Shown here one piece after another: positions 44,507-53,577 of a stretch of 64,000 bases of DNA. Numbering within the stretch: the first letter of the stretch is position 1; every line of letters starts with the position of its first letter. Under the pieces are notes generated by a model, which made no database searches, was not told the origin of the DNA, and was given only the letters and a program-made list of their open reading frames with translations. The stretch comes from Pseudomonas taiwanensis. GTDB taxonomy: Bacteria; Pseudomonadota; Gammaproteobacteria; Pseudomonadales; Pseudomonadaceae. The stretch covers positions 124,001 through 188,000 of the forward strand of contig NZ_QJRF01000030.1 of NCBI RefSeq assembly GCF_013393345.1, in the 5' to 3' direction. The position numbers and the translations under genes were made by a program.

Positions 44507-45718
44507 ATGACGCAGGAATGGGAAGCCGGAAGGCTGGACAGTGACCTGGAAGGCGCCGCCTTCGAAACCCTGGCCGTGCGCGCTGGCCAGCGCCGCTCGC
44601 CGGAAGGTGAGCATGGCGAGGCCATGTTCCTGACGTCCAGTTACGTGTTCCGCACTGCCGCCGACGCCGCCGCGCGGTTCGCCGGTGAGGTACCGGGCAA
44701 CGTCTATTCGCGCTACACCAACCCGACCGTGCGGACCTTCGAAGAGCGCATTGCCGCCCTCGAAGGCGCCGAGCAGGCCGTCGCGACCGCTTCCGGTATG
44801 TCGGCGATCCTCGCTATTGCCATGAGCCTGTGCAGCAGTGGCGACCATGTACTGGTTTCCCGTAGCGTGTTCGGTTCCACCATCAGCCTGTTCGAGAAGT
44901 ACCTCAAACGCTTCGGTATCGAGGTCGACTACCCCGCGCTGTCCGACCTGGACGGCTGGAAGTCGGCAATCAAGCCGAACACCAAGCTGCTGTTCGTCGA
45001 GTCGCCGTCTAACCCGCTGGCCGAGCTGGTGGACATCCCCGCCCTGGCCGATATCGCCCACGCCGGCGGCGCCTTGTTGGTGGTGGACAACTGCTTCTGC
45101 ACCCCGGCCTTGCAGCAGCCGCTCAAGCTGGGCGCCGACATCGTCATGCACTCGGCCACCAAGTACATCGATGGTCAGGGCCGAACCATGGGTGGCGTGG
45201 TCGCCGGTCGCGCCGAGCATATGAAGGAAGTGGTGGGGTTCCTGCGCACTGCGGGCCCGACCCTGAGCCCCTTCAATGCCTGGGTGATGATGAAAGGCCT
45301 GGAAACCCTGCGCGTGCGCATGCAGGCCCATTGCGCCAGTGCCCTCGAAATCGCCCGCTGGCTGGAGCAGCAGCCTGGTGTCGAACGCGTTTACTACTCG
45401 GGGCTTGAAAGCCATCCGCAGCACGAGTTGGCCAAGCGCCAGCAGAAGGGCTTCGGCGCGGTGGTCAGCTTCGAGGTGAAGGGCGGCAAGGAAGCGGCCT
45501 GGCGTTTCATCGATGCCACCCGGATGATCTCCATCACCACCAACCTGGGCGACACCAAGACCACCATCGCCCACCCGGCCACGACATCCCACGGACGCCT
45601 TTCGCCGCAGGAGCGGGCTAACGCCGGTATCAGTGACAGCTTGGTCCGCCTGGCTATAGGTCTGGAGGATGTGGGTGACCTCAAGGCCGATCTGGAGCGC
45701 GGGCTCACCGCTGTTTGA
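44507..45718 (+). CDS. metZ: O-succinylhomoserine sulfhydrylase
   Basis: A 403-residue Cys/Met-metabolism PLP enzyme. The N-terminus ETLAVRAGQRRSPEGEHGEA is typical. It has MFLTSSYVFRTAADAA, the substrate region GNVYSRYTNPTVRTFE, and the PLP Lys in MHSATKYIDGQGRTMGG. It makes homocysteine directly from O-succinylhomoserine and sulfide, the route used by Pseudomonas. It is adjacent to purF as in P. aeruginosa (PA3107). It ends at a strong terminator shared with xcpQ. Confidence 0.95.
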   Translation: MTQEWEAGRLDSDLEGAAFETLAVRAGQRRSPEGEHGEAMFLTSSYVFRTAADAAARFAGEVPGNVYSRYTNPTVRTFEERIAALEGAEQAVATASGMSAILAIAMSLCSSGDHVLVSRSVFGSTISLFEKYLKRFGIEVDYPALSDLDGWKSAIKPNTKLLFVESPSNPLAELVDIPALADIAHAGGALLVVDNCFCTPALQQPLKLGADIVMHSATKYIDGQGRTMGGVVAGRAEHMKEVVGFLRTAGPTLSPFNAWVMMKGLETLRVRMQAHCASALEIARWLEQQPGVERVYYSGLESHPQHELAKRQQKGFGAVVSFEVKGGKEAAWRFIDATRMISITTNLGDTKTTIAHPATTSHGRLSPQERANAGISDSLVRLAIGLEDVGDLKADLERGLTAV

Positions 45719-45782
45719 TCGACTGGGCCCAGAAACCGATCCTGCCGAATAACGGCTGATAGGAAAGCGGGCAGGAAAGAAG

Positions 45783-45823
45783 AGGGCGGCCCCACCTGGA
45801 AGGTGGGGCCGCCCTTTTTTGTG
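45783..45823. terminator. Strong bidirectional terminator between metZ and xcpQ
   Basis: A perfect 15-bp stem: AGGGCGGCCCCACCT (45783-45797), loop GGA, AGGTGGGGCCGCCCT (45801-45815), then TTTTTT; an A/G-rich flank precedes it for the opposite strand. Confidence 0.93.
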
Positions 45824-45877
45824 CCCGGTTACCGGGAAGAAGGCTTGTGCCGGAAATGAATCACGAGGCGTTGGGCC

Positions 45878-47842
45878 TTACGGCTTGCGCAGATCGATGG
45901 AGGGGGACTGCTGGCCGTCGAACAGCTCCACGGGCTTGCTCGGCAGGATGGCCGGGCGACCTTCCTTGTCGTGCTCGCCGACGATACGGATGTCGTTGTA
46001 CTTCTTCCCGGACAGGGCCGCGAGGCCGGCACGGTCGCGTACGACGGTCGGGCGCAGGAACACCATCAGATTGCGCTTCACGTGGGTGTCACGGGTGGAG
46101 CGGAACAGCCGGCCGAGGATGGGGATGTCGCCCAGCAGCGGCACCTTGGAGTCGGTCTGGGTGATGTCGTCCTGGATGAGGCCGCCCAGCACGATAACCT
46201 GGCCATCCTCCGCAAGAATGGTGCTCTTGATCGAGCGCTTGTTGGTGATCAGGTCCACCGCCTGCGCGGTCAAGGTCGCGGAGGGCGCGATGGAGGAAAT
46301 TTCCTGCTCGATCTCCAGGCGCAGGGTGGCGCCTTCGTTGATGTGCGGGGTCACCTTGAGAGTCACGCCGATGTCCTGGCGCTCGATGGTGGTGAAGGGG
46401 TTGTTGGCGCCTGAGGCGTCCGTGGTGAAGGTGCCGGTCTGGAAGGGCACGTTCTGGCCCACGAGAATTTCCGCCTTCTGGTTGTCGAGCGTCAGCAGAC
46501 TGGGCGTCGACAGCAGGTTGCTCCTGCTGTTGGCAGACAGGGCGGTGATGAGGGCGGCGAAGTTTTCCGTGCCGATGCCGATGATGGCGCCATCCGGCAG
46601 CGTGTCGGGGATTTCATCGTCGCGGATGGCGTTGAGCACCGTGCCCACCGAGAGCCCGGTATTGCCGAAGTTCACGCCACCCAGGCCGCCGGTATTGCCG
46701 CGCGCATCCACCGCCCACTGCACGCCCAGCGCGTCGGTGATGTCGCCGGAAATCTCGACGATGGCCGCTTCGACCATCACCTGGGCGCGGGGTACGTCGA
46801 GTTGGCGGACGATATCTTCCATGGCGGTTACCACGTCTGGCTCGGCCAGCATGACCAGGGCGTTCAGGCTCTCGTCGGCGCGGATCAGGATGTTCTGCGG
46901 CTTGCCGCCTGTCGCGGCGCCGCCCGCTTCACCGCCGCCACCTTCCTCGCTCTTCAGCCCTTCGGAAATTTCGCCGAGGGTTTCCGCGAGCGCCTTGGCG
47001 TCGTTGTGGCGTAGACGGATCACCCGCGTATTGGCCGAACGCGAAGTGGGGGTGTCGAGGGACTGCGCCAGCGCGGCCAGCTTCGCCCGGGCTGACGGTG
47101 GGCCGAGGATGATCAGGCGGTTGGTGCGGGCATCGGCGATCACCTGGGTGCCCGACGTACCCTTGGACTGACCGCGGTTGAGGGATGCATTGAGCACTTC
47201 GGCGGCGTCCATCACCCAGGCGTAGCGGAGGTTGAGCACCGTGTAGTCGCGGTCGCCTTTCTGGTCGAGCTGGCGCATCAGGTCTTCGATGCGCGCGATG
47301 TTGGCCGCGCGGTCGCTGATGATCAGGGCATTGGCCGAGGTGACGGCTGCCAGATGTCCGTACTGAGGGACCAGCGGTCGAATCAGTGGGATGAGTTCCG
47401 TCACCGGCGTGTGCTGTACCTGGATCACGCGAGTCTCCAGGCTTTCGGCGCCGGCACGGCTGCTGCCGGCCTCTGCTTTGGCTTCGGCATTGGGGATGAT
47501 GCGTGCCTGGTCGCCCTGGGTGACCACGGTGAAGCCGTGGGTTGCCATGACCGAAAGGAACAGCTGGTACACCTCATTGAGCCCAAGCGGCGCCTTCGAC
47601 ACCACGCTGACCTGACCTTTCACGCGCGGGTCGACGATGAAGGTCTCACCGGTGATGTCGGCGATCTGGTCGATGAACTCGCGTATATCGGCATCCTTGA
47701 GGTTGATGGTCCAGCCGTCCTGCTGCTGTTGCTGCGCATTGCCGGTCGCGGCGCCCGGCTGGGCGGCGAGCAGGGGCAGGGGTGCGGTCAGCATCCCGGC
47801 AGCAATCAGGGCGAGCGTGAGGCGCGAGAAGGTCAGGGTCAT
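45878..47842 (-). CDS. xcpQ: Type II secretion outer-membrane secretin
   Basis: A 654-residue GspD. A signal peptide (LTLALIAAGMLTAPLPLLA) precedes the N0 domain (INLKDADIREFIDQIADITG). N1-N3 repeats follow, then the secretin core with VPFQTGTFTTDASGANNPF, and VIVLGGLIQDD with the conserved gate and C-terminal S domain. It forms the 12-15-mer outer-membrane channel. ATG 47842 is chosen because it places the signal peptide correctly, 4 bp after the xcpP stop; the frame is open further up but inside xcpP. Confidence 0.96.
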   Translation of the reverse strand: MTLTFSRLTLALIAAGMLTAPLPLLAAQPGAATGNAQQQQQDGWTINLKDADIREFIDQIADITGETFIVDPRVKGQVSVVSKAPLGLNEVYQLFLSVMATHGFTVVTQGDQARIIPNAEAKAEAGSSRAGAESLETRVIQVQHTPVTELIPLIRPLVPQYGHLAAVTSANALIISDRAANIARIEDLMRQLDQKGDRDYTVLNLRYAWVMDAAEVLNASLNRGQSKGTSGTQVIADARTNRLIILGPPSARAKLAALAQSLDTPTSRSANTRVIRLRHNDAKALAETLGEISEGLKSEEGGGGEAGGAATGGKPQNILIRADESLNALVMLAEPDVVTAMEDIVRQLDVPRAQVMVEAAIVEISGDITDALGVQWAVDARGNTGGLGGVNFGNTGLSVGTVLNAIRDDEIPDTLPDGAIIGIGTENFAALITALSANSRSNLLSTPSLLTLDNQKAEILVGQNVPFQTGTFTTDASGANNPFTTIERQDIGVTLKVTPHINEGATLRLEIEQEISSIAPSATLTAQAVDLITNKRSIKSTILAEDGQVIVLGGLIQDDITQTDSKVPLLGDIPILGRLFRSTRDTHVKRNLMVFLRPTVVRDRAGLAALSGKKYNDIRIVGEHDKEGRPAILPSKPVELFDGQQSPSIDLRKP

Positions 47843-47846
47843 CGTG

Positions 47847-48491
47847 TCATTCGCTTTCCTGGGGCTGTTCGGCGGAAGGTTCGGAGACGGTGTTTTCCGG
47901 GTCTTCCATCTGTTGGCGCAGCTTTTCCATGCGCTCGCGCAATTCCGCGGCGTTGTCTTCCTGCAGGCCATTGAGTTCGTCGATCACTGCGGCTGACGGC
48001 TCGTCAGGAACGCCGCCGACAGGGGTGAAGCGTGAACGCGGCTCCGGGAAGCTGAGACTTTCCAGGCGGCCGTTGCGTTCGATTTCGACGCGATTGCGAT
48101 ACACCGCGTGTACTTTCACACCGCTGGTGATCTCGTCACCGGCGGTGAAGCGGCGCGGCTTGCCGCCTTCGTACTGGATGATGGCAATGGATTTGCCTGG
48201 TCCGGCGTTCACGAAGCTGCCGAGCAAGGTCAGACGCAGATTGGTAGAGGGGGGCGGGCCGCTGGGCTGGACCTTCGGCGCCGGTCCGAAGAGGGGCTCC
48301 AGGTTCTGTAGGGGCTGGCTGGTGGCGAGGGGCGTTCCCTGCTGTTCGGGTGCTTGGGCTGGAGCATCCACCAGGCGCAACCACTCCCGGGTCTGCCAGG
48401 CAAAGCTGGCGCCCATGGCCAGCACCAGCAGGGCACCGACAAGTGCTGGCGCGTGGCGTTGCAGCCAGTGCACGGAATCCGAAGCTCGCAA
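47847..48491 (-). CDS. xcpP: Type II secretion inner-membrane protein XcpP (GspC)
   Basis: A 214-residue GspC. It has a short cytoplasmic N-terminus, one transmembrane helix (ALVGALLVLAMGASFAW), a Pro-rich linker, the homology region (LTLLGSFVNAGPGKSIAIIQ) and a C-terminal coiled coil ending in a Glu-rich tail. HR contacts the secretin and links inner and outer membrane complexes. The start codon appears to be TTG at 48491, with AGGAG about 10 nt upstream. First gene of the xcpPQ operon, divergent from xcpR. Confidence 0.92.
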   Translation of the reverse strand: MRASDSVHWLQRHAPALVGALLVLAMGASFAWQTREWLRLVDAPAQAPEQQGTPLATSQPLQNLEPLFGPAPKVQPSGPPPSTNLRLTLLGSFVNAGPGKSIAIIQYEGGKPRRFTAGDEITSGVKVHAVYRNRVEIERNGRLESLSFPEPRSRFTPVGGVPDEPSAAVIDELNGLQEDNAAELRERMEKLRQQMEDPENTVSEPSAEQPQESE

Positions 48492-48755
48492 GTGGGTCCA
48501 ACTCCTAATGCTGCGTTCTTTTTCTGATTATGTTTGTGGCAGAACTGTGTTGATCATAGCAGCGACTTTGCCGGCCATGTTCGGCCATTCGGGTGATGTT
48601 GCGATGCGGTCGCTGTGCTAAAGATATATGTGAATTTTTACGGCTTTAGGTGGTTTTGTTCACAAGCATCATAAGAATCGGACAGCGGCTCTGCACAATC
48701 GTCAGCTTGCCCTGCAATACTTCCTTCTGGACCCTCCTGAAATAGGCGCCCACGG
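48492..48755. promoter_or_regulatory. Divergent xcpP/xcpR control region
   Basis: 264 bp without a gene, markedly more AT-rich in its centre (48520-48700) than its flanks, containing promoters for both operons. In P. aeruginosa both xcp operons respond to quorum sensing, but I could not find a sequence fitting the las/rhl box (CT-N12-AG with symmetric arms), so regulation is not assigned. Confidence 0.55.
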
Positions 48756-50243
48756 ATGAATTCTCCACTCGTTGAAGCCCCCCTGCGACGGCTGCCCTTT
48801 GGATTCGCCAAGCGGCATGGCGTGTTGTTGCTCGATGGCGTGGAGCCCTGCCTGGCACACCGCCCGGGGGTCGAGCTGGTCGCGCTGGCTGAGGCGCGTC
48901 GCTTCGCCGGGCGCAGTCTGCCGTTGAAGCCGCTCACTGGCGAGGCCTTTGAACAGGCTCTGGCACAGACTTATCAGCATGACTCCTCTGCTGCCATGCA
49001 ACTGGCCGAAGACCTCGGTGGAAGCCTCGATCTCGCCGCGCTGGCCGAGCAGATTCCGGAAACCGAGGACCTGCTGGAGCAGGAAGACGACGCGCCGATC
49101 ATCCGCCTGATCAACGCCATCCTCGGCGAAGCGATCAAGGAAAACGCCTCGGACATCCACCTGGAAACCTTCGAGAAACGCCTGGTCGTGCGCTTCCGCG
49201 TCGACGGTATCCTTCGTGAAGTGCTGGAACCCAAGCGCGAGCTGGCGGCACTGCTGGTATCGCGGATCAAAGTCATGGCGCGCCTGGACATCGCCGAAAA
49301 ACGCATCCCCCAGGACGGCCGTATTTCCCTGCGGGTGGCTGGGCGCGAAGTCGATATCCGCGTCTCCACACTGCCGTCGGCCAATGGCGAGCGCGTGGTG
49401 TTGCGTCTGCTGGACAAGCAGGCCGGTCGCCTCACGCTGCAGCACCTGGGCATGAGCGATCGCGATCGCCATCAGCTGGAAGACACCGTGCGCCGCCCCC
49501 ACGGCATCCTGCTGGTCACTGGCCCCACCGGTTCGGGCAAGACGACCACCCTCTATGCCAGCCTGGTCACGCTCAACGACCGCACCCGCAACATTCTCAC
49601 CGTCGAAGACCCGATCGAGTACCACATCGAGGGTATCGGCCAGACCCAGGTCAATCCCAAGGTGGACATGACCTTCGCCCGTGGCCTGCGCGCCATCCTG
49701 CGCCAGGACCCGGACGTGGTGATGGTGGGCGAGATCCGCGACCAGGAGACGGCCGAGATTGCCGTGCAGGCGTCGCTCACCGGCCACCTGGTGCTGTCCA
49801 CCCTCCACACCAACAGCGCGATCGGTGCCATCACCCGTCTGGTGGACATGGGCGTCGAGCCCTTCCTGCTGTCATCGTCCCTGTTGGGTGTCCTGGCGCA
49901 GCGCCTGGTGCGGGTGCTGTGCCCGCATTGCAAGGAGGCCTATCAGGCCGACGCCGCCGAATGCCAGTTGCTGGGCGTTGACCCGGACAGCGCGCCGACC
50001 CTGCATCGTGCCCGTGGTTGCACGGAGTGCCACCAGCAGGGGTATCGCGGACGTACCGGTATCTACGAGCTGGTGGTGTTCGATGATCACATGCGCAGCC
50101 TGATCCACAGCGTCGCCTCGGAGCAGGAGATGATCCGCCACGCGCGCCTGTCCAGTCCGAGCATCCGCGAAGACGGGCGGCGCAAGGTCCTGCTCGGGGT
50201 CACCACGGTGGAAGAAGTACTGCGGGTCACCCAGGAAGAATAA
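48756..50243 (+). CDS. xcpR: Type II secretion ATPase
   Basis: A 495-residue GspE. It has an N1E/N2E region, then the ATPase core with Walker [16 protein letters not shown], Asp box [19 protein letters not shown], Walker [15 protein letters not shown] and His box [16 protein letters not shown]-terminal four-cysteine zinc domain (CPHCKEAYQ ... [15 protein letters not shown]) is present. It powers pseudopilus extension from the cytoplasmic face through XcpY and XcpS. First gene of the xcpR-Z operon; the next gene starts directly at the stop codon. Confidence 0.97.
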   Translation: MNSPLVEAPLRRLPFGFAKRHGVLLLDGVEPCLAHRPGVELVALAEARRFAGRSLPLKPLTGEAFEQALAQTYQHDSSAAMQLAEDLGGSLDLAALAEQIPETEDLLEQEDDAPIIRLINAILGEAIKENASDIHLETFEKRLVVRFRVDGILREVLEPKRELAALLVSRIKVMARLDIAEKRIPQDGRISLRVAGREVDIRVSTLPSANGERVVLRLLDKQAGRLTLQHLGMSDRDRHQLEDTVRRPHGILLVTGPTGSGKTTTLYASLVTLNDRTRNILTVEDPIEYHIEGIGQTQVNPKVDMTFARGLRAILRQDPDVVMVGEIRDQETAEIAVQASLTGHLVLSTLHTNSAIGAITRLVDMGVEPFLLSSSLLGVLAQRLVRVLCPHCKEAYQADAAECQLLGVDPDSAPTLHRARGCTECHQQGYRGRTGIYELVVFDDHMRSLIHSVASEQEMIRHARLSSPSIREDGRRKVLLGVTTVEEVLRVTQEE

Positions 50244-51458
50244 ATGGCCGCTTTCGAATACCTCGCGCTCGACGCCAAGGGCCGCCAGCAGAAGGGCGTG
50301 CTCGAAGCTGACAGCGCCCGCCAGGTGCGCCAGCTGCTGCGCGAGCGCCAGTTGGCGCCGCTGGAAGTGCGTGCGACCCGCGTTCGCGAGCAGGCCGAGC
50401 GAGGCCGCTTCAGCCTGTCGCGTGGTCTTTCCGCACGTGACCTCGCCCTGGTGACGCGCCAGCTCGCGACCCTGGTGCAGGCGGCGCTGCCCATCGAAGA
50501 AGCCTTGCGGGCGGCGGCCGCGCAGTCGAGCAGCTCGCGCATCCAGTCGATGTTGCTGGCGGTTCGCGCGCGGGTGCTGGAGGGCCACAGCCTGGCCAGC
50601 AGCCTGCGGGAGTTCCCCTCGGCCTTCCCTGATCTTTATCGCGCCACCGTGGCGGCGGGTGAGCATGCCGGTCACCTGGGACCCGTGCTGGAGCAACTGG
50701 CCGACTACACCGAGCAACGCCAGCAGTCGCGGCAGAAAATCCAGCTGGCGCTGCTCTATCCGGTGATCCTCATGTGTGCGTCGCTGGCCATCGTCGCCTT
50801 CCTGCTGGGCTTCGTGGTGCCGGACGTGGTCAAGGTATTCATCGATTCTGGACAGACCTTGCCGTTGCTCACGCGCGGGCTCATCGCCCTGAGCGATCTG
50901 GTCAAACACTGGGGCTGGCTGATGCTGCTGGTGCTGATCGCTGGCCTCGTCGGTGCCCGCTGGGCCCTGCGCGATCCCGATATCCGACAGCGCTGGCATG
51001 CGCTGATGCTGCGTATCCCGCTCGTGGGGCGACTGGTGCGCGCCACCGATACGGCGCGCTTCGCGTCCACCCTGGCGATCCTGACCCGCAGCGGTGTACC
51101 GCTGGTCGAGGCTCTTGGCATCGGCGCCGAAGTGATCGCCAATCGCGTGATCCGCGCCCATGTCGTGGTGGCGGCGCAGAAGGTTCGTGAAGGTGGCAGC
51201 CTGACCCGCGCGCTGGAAGGCAGCGGCCAGTTCCCGCCGATGATGCTGCACATGATTGCCAGTGGCGAACGTTCCGGCGAACTCGACCAGATGCTCGCCC
51301 GCACTGCGCGCAACCAGGAAAACGACCTGGCCGCTAGCATCGCCCTGCTGGTCGGCCTTTTCGAACCGTTCATGCTGGTGGTGATGGGGGCCGTGGTGCT
51401 GATGATCGTGCTCGCCATCCTCCTGCCTATCCTTTCTCTCAACCAACTCGTGGGGTAA
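50244..51458 (+). CDS. xcpS: Type II secretion platform protein
   Basis: A 404-residue GspF/PilC-type membrane protein. It has two repeated cytoplasmic T2SSF domains (LVTRQLATLVQAALPIEEAL and ARFASTLAILTRSGVPLVEAL) and three transmembrane segments (VILMCASLAIVAFLLGFVV, WGWLMLLVLIAGLVGARWA and FMLVVMGAVVLMIVLAILLP). It transmits ATPase movement to the pseudopilins. The start abuts the xcpR stop. Confidence 0.96.
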   Translation: MAAFEYLALDAKGRQQKGVLEADSARQVRQLLRERQLAPLEVRATRVREQAERGRFSLSRGLSARDLALVTRQLATLVQAALPIEEALRAAAAQSSSSRIQSMLLAVRARVLEGHSLASSLREFPSAFPDLYRATVAAGEHAGHLGPVLEQLADYTEQRQQSRQKIQLALLYPVILMCASLAIVAFLLGFVVPDVVKVFIDSGQTLPLLTRGLIALSDLVKHWGWLMLLVLIAGLVGARWALRDPDIRQRWHALMLRIPLVGRLVRATDTARFASTLAILTRSGVPLVEALGIGAEVIANRVIRAHVVVAAQKVREGGSLTRALEGSGQFPPMMLHMIASGERSGELDQMLARTARNQENDLAASIALLVGLFEPFMLVVMGAVVLMIVLAILLPILSLNQLVG

Positions 51459-51462
51459 TCGC

Positions 51463-51894
51463 GTGAATCTGCGCCGTAGTCAGTCGGGCTTTACGCTCAT
51501 CGAAATCATGGTGGTGGTGGTCATCCTCGGCATCCTTGCCGCGCTGGTGGTCCCGCAAGTGATGAACCGTCCCGACCAGGCCAAGGTCACCGTGGCCAAG
51601 GGCGATATCAAGGCCATTGGTGCCGCCCTGGACATGTACAAGCTGGACAACTTCGCCTACCCCAGCACCCAGCAAGGCCTCGAGGCCCTGGTGAGCCGGC
51701 CCTCCGGCAACCCGCCGCCGAAGAACTGGAACAAGGACGGCTACCTGAAGAAGCTGCCCATCGACCCATGGGGCAACCCCTATCAGTACCTCTCGCCTGG
51801 CAGCAAGGGCACCTATGATCTCTATTCCCTGGGGGCTGATGGCAAGGAAGGCGGTAGCGACAACGACGCCGATATCGCCAACTGGGACAACTGA
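51463..51894 (+). CDS. xcpT: Major pseudopilin XcpT (GspG)
   Basis: A 143-residue pseudopilin. The prepilin peptidase site is RRSQSG|FTLIEIMVVVVI with Glu at +5. The C-terminal half has the calcium-site region of GspG (SLGADGKEGGSDNDADIANW). It forms the shaft of the secretion pseudopilus. The start is a GTG at 51463, 4 bp after the xcpS stop. It overlaps xcpU by one base. Confidence 0.96.
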   Translation: MNLRRSQSGFTLIEIMVVVVILGILAALVVPQVMNRPDQAKVTVAKGDIKAIGAALDMYKLDNFAYPSTQQGLEALVSRPSGNPPPKNWNKDGYLKKLPIDPWGNPYQYLSPGSKGTYDLYSLGADGKEGGSDNDADIANWDN

Positions 51895-52475
51895 TGAGAG
51901 GCGGGCGGCAGGGTGGCGCTGGCCGGATGTCCGGCGCCTTGGCGTCCGCGGGTTTCACCCTGATCGAAGTGCTGGTGGTGATGGTGGTCATCGCCTGTCT
52001 CGCCGGGCTGGCGGTCATCAGCGCCGGCGTCGCCGGCCCAACCCGTGAACTCAACAATGAAGCGGAGCGGCTGGCGGGTCTGATCGGCGTGCTCGCCGAC
52101 GAGGCGGTACTGGACAATCGCGAGTACGGCCTGCGGCTCGAGCGCGGCAGTTACCAGGTCTACTACTACGACGAATCCAGTTCGCGCTGGCAGCCCATGT
52201 CCGATGGCGCCCGGCAATTGCCGGAGTGGGCCGAACTGACCTTCGAACTGGACGGCGAGCCCCTGGCGCTGCCCGCACCGGTCAAGAAGGACGACAAGGA
52301 AACCAAGGACATCCGTCCGGTACCGCAATTGATCATCCTCTCCAGTGGCGAACTCAGTCCGTTCCGCCTGGAGTTGGCCGAGCGCCGCAAGGATGGGCGG
52401 CGCCTGCAGCTTTCCAGCGACGGCTTTCGCCTGCCTCGTGTGGAGAGCCTGACCGGCAAAGGACGCGCTGGATGA
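51894..52475 (+). CDS. xcpU: Minor pseudopilin XcpU (GspH)
   Basis: A 193-residue pseudopilin. The cleavage site is LASAG|FTLIEVLVVMVV. From ATG 51894 (overlapping the xcpT stop) the leader would be 20 residues, unusually long and Gly/Arg-rich; an internal ATG at 51927 would give a 9-residue leader and may be the real start. A Lys/Asp-rich insertion (VKKDDKETKDIRP) lies near residue 130. GspH sits near the tip of the pseudopilus. Confidence 0.9.
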   Translation: MRGGRQGGAGRMSGALASAGFTLIEVLVVMVVIACLAGLAVISAGVAGPTRELNNEAERLAGLIGVLADEAVLDNREYGLRLERGSYQVYYYDESSSRWQPMSDGARQLPEWAELTFELDGEPLALPAPVKKDDKETKDIRPVPQLIILSSGELSPFRLELAERRKDGRRLQLSSDGFRLPRVESLTGKGRAG

Positions 52476-52861
52476 GGAACAGCCGCGCCTTCACCCTGAT
52501 CGAGGTGCTGGTGGCCCTGGCCATCTTCGCGGTGGTCGCCGCCAGTGTGCTCACCGCCAGCGCCCGCAGCCTGCAGATCGCTTCGCGCCTGGAAGACAAG
52601 GCCCTGGCGATGTGGATTGCCGATAACCGCCTGACGGAACTGCAATTGCGCCAGACGCCGCCCGGCAATGGCCGCGACCAGGGTGAGCTGGACTATGGCG
52701 GGAGGCGCTGGGAGTGGTTGAGCCAGGTCGAGGGCACCAGCGACCCGGCGCTGCGACGGGTCACGCTGTGGGTCGCGCCCAAGCCCGTGCGAGGAATCGG
52801 CGGCAAGCTGGAGGACCGCGCGGCCGTGCGCCTGGTGGGCTTCCTCGGGAGCACGCCATGA
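52472..52861 (+). CDS. xcpV: Minor pseudopilin XcpV (GspI)
   Basis: A 129-residue pseudopilin, the usual length, coupled to xcpU by ATGA. The N-terminus is MRNSRA|FTLIEVLVALAIFA: Glu +5 is present, but the residue before the cleavage point is Ala instead of the near-universal Gly. GspI nucleates the tip trimer with GspJ and GspK. WIADNRLTELQL near residue 50 is typical of the family. Confidence 0.94.
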   Translation: MRNSRAFTLIEVLVALAIFAVVAASVLTASARSLQIASRLEDKALAMWIADNRLTELQLRQTPPGNGRDQGELDYGGRRWEWLSQVEGTSDPALRRVTLWVAPKPVRGIGGKLEDRAAVRLVGFLGSTP

Positions 52862-53577
52862 AGCGCGCGGCGGGCTTCACGCTGCTGGAGCTGTTGATCG
52901 CCATCGCCATTTTCGCGCTGCTGGCCATCGGCACCTGGCGCATGCTCGGCGCGGTCCTCGACAGCGACGAGGCGACCCGCGTGCAGGAGCAGCAACTGCG
53001 CGAGCTGGTGCGGGGCATTTCTGCCTTCGAGCGCGACGTCCGCCAGGTGATTTCTCGTCCGATCCGCGATGCCTATGGCGAATCACGGGCTGCGCTGCTG
53101 GGCGAGCAATCCGGCGACAGCGACAGCCTGGAGTTCACCCGCAGCGGCTGGCGCAATCCCACTGGCACGCAGCGCTCGCGTCTGCAGCGGGTGCGCTGGC
53201 AGCTTTCCGGTGAGCGTCTGGAGCGGCGTTATTGGACGGTCCTGGATCAGGCGCAGGACAGCCTGCCCCGTGTGCAGAACGCTCTGGATGGCGTGACCTC
53301 CATGAAGCTGCGCTACATGGACGACAGTGGTGACTGGCAGGACAGCTGGCCGCCCGCCGGCCTGTCGGACGACGAGCGTCTGGATCGCCTGCCATTGGCC
53401 CTGGAGCTCACCTTGCAACATCGTCGCTATGGTGAGCTGCGCCGGGTACTGCGGCTGGTGGAAACCCCGCCGCGGCAGGTGCCCCAGGCCGGTGGTGGAG
53501 AACAGGATGGCGAACAGCAGAGTCCGCAGGGCGAGCAGGGCAACCAGCCGCAAGACGGCCAGGAGCAGACGCAATGA
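52858..53577 (+). CDS. xcpW: Minor pseudopilin XcpW (GspJ)
   Basis: A 239-residue pseudopilin with leader MKRAAG|FTLLELLIAIAIFA. The family segment FERDVRQVISRPIRD is near residue 58. The C-terminal ~40 residues are very rich in Gln, Gly and Glu and probably disordered. It forms the pseudopilus tip complex with XcpV and XcpX. ATGA overlaps at both ends show tight coupling. Confidence 0.95.
   Translation: MKRAAGFTLLELLIAIAIFALLAIGTWRMLGAVLDSDEATRVQEQQLRELVRGISAFERDVRQVISRPIRDAYGESRAALLGEQSGDSDSLEFTRSGWRNPTGTQRSRLQRVRWQLSGERLERRYWTVLDQAQDSLPRVQNALDGVTSMKLRYMDDSGDWQDSWPPAGLSDDERLDRLPLALELTLQHRRYGELRRVLRLVETPPRQVPQAGGGEQDGEQQSPQGEQGNQPQDGQEQTQ

Noticed and set aside
42821-45592. Minus-strand open frame of 923 codons over purF and metZ
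   Set aside because: Antisense shadow; purF and metZ are unambiguous on the plus strand.
45819-47171. Plus-strand open frame of 450 codons over xcpQ
   Set aside because: Antisense of the secretin gene; Ser/Arg-rich shadow product.
48492-48755. Search for a las/rhl box in the xcp divergent region
   Set aside because: No sequence fits CT-N12-AG with symmetric arms; quorum control is known for P. aeruginosa but is not visible here.
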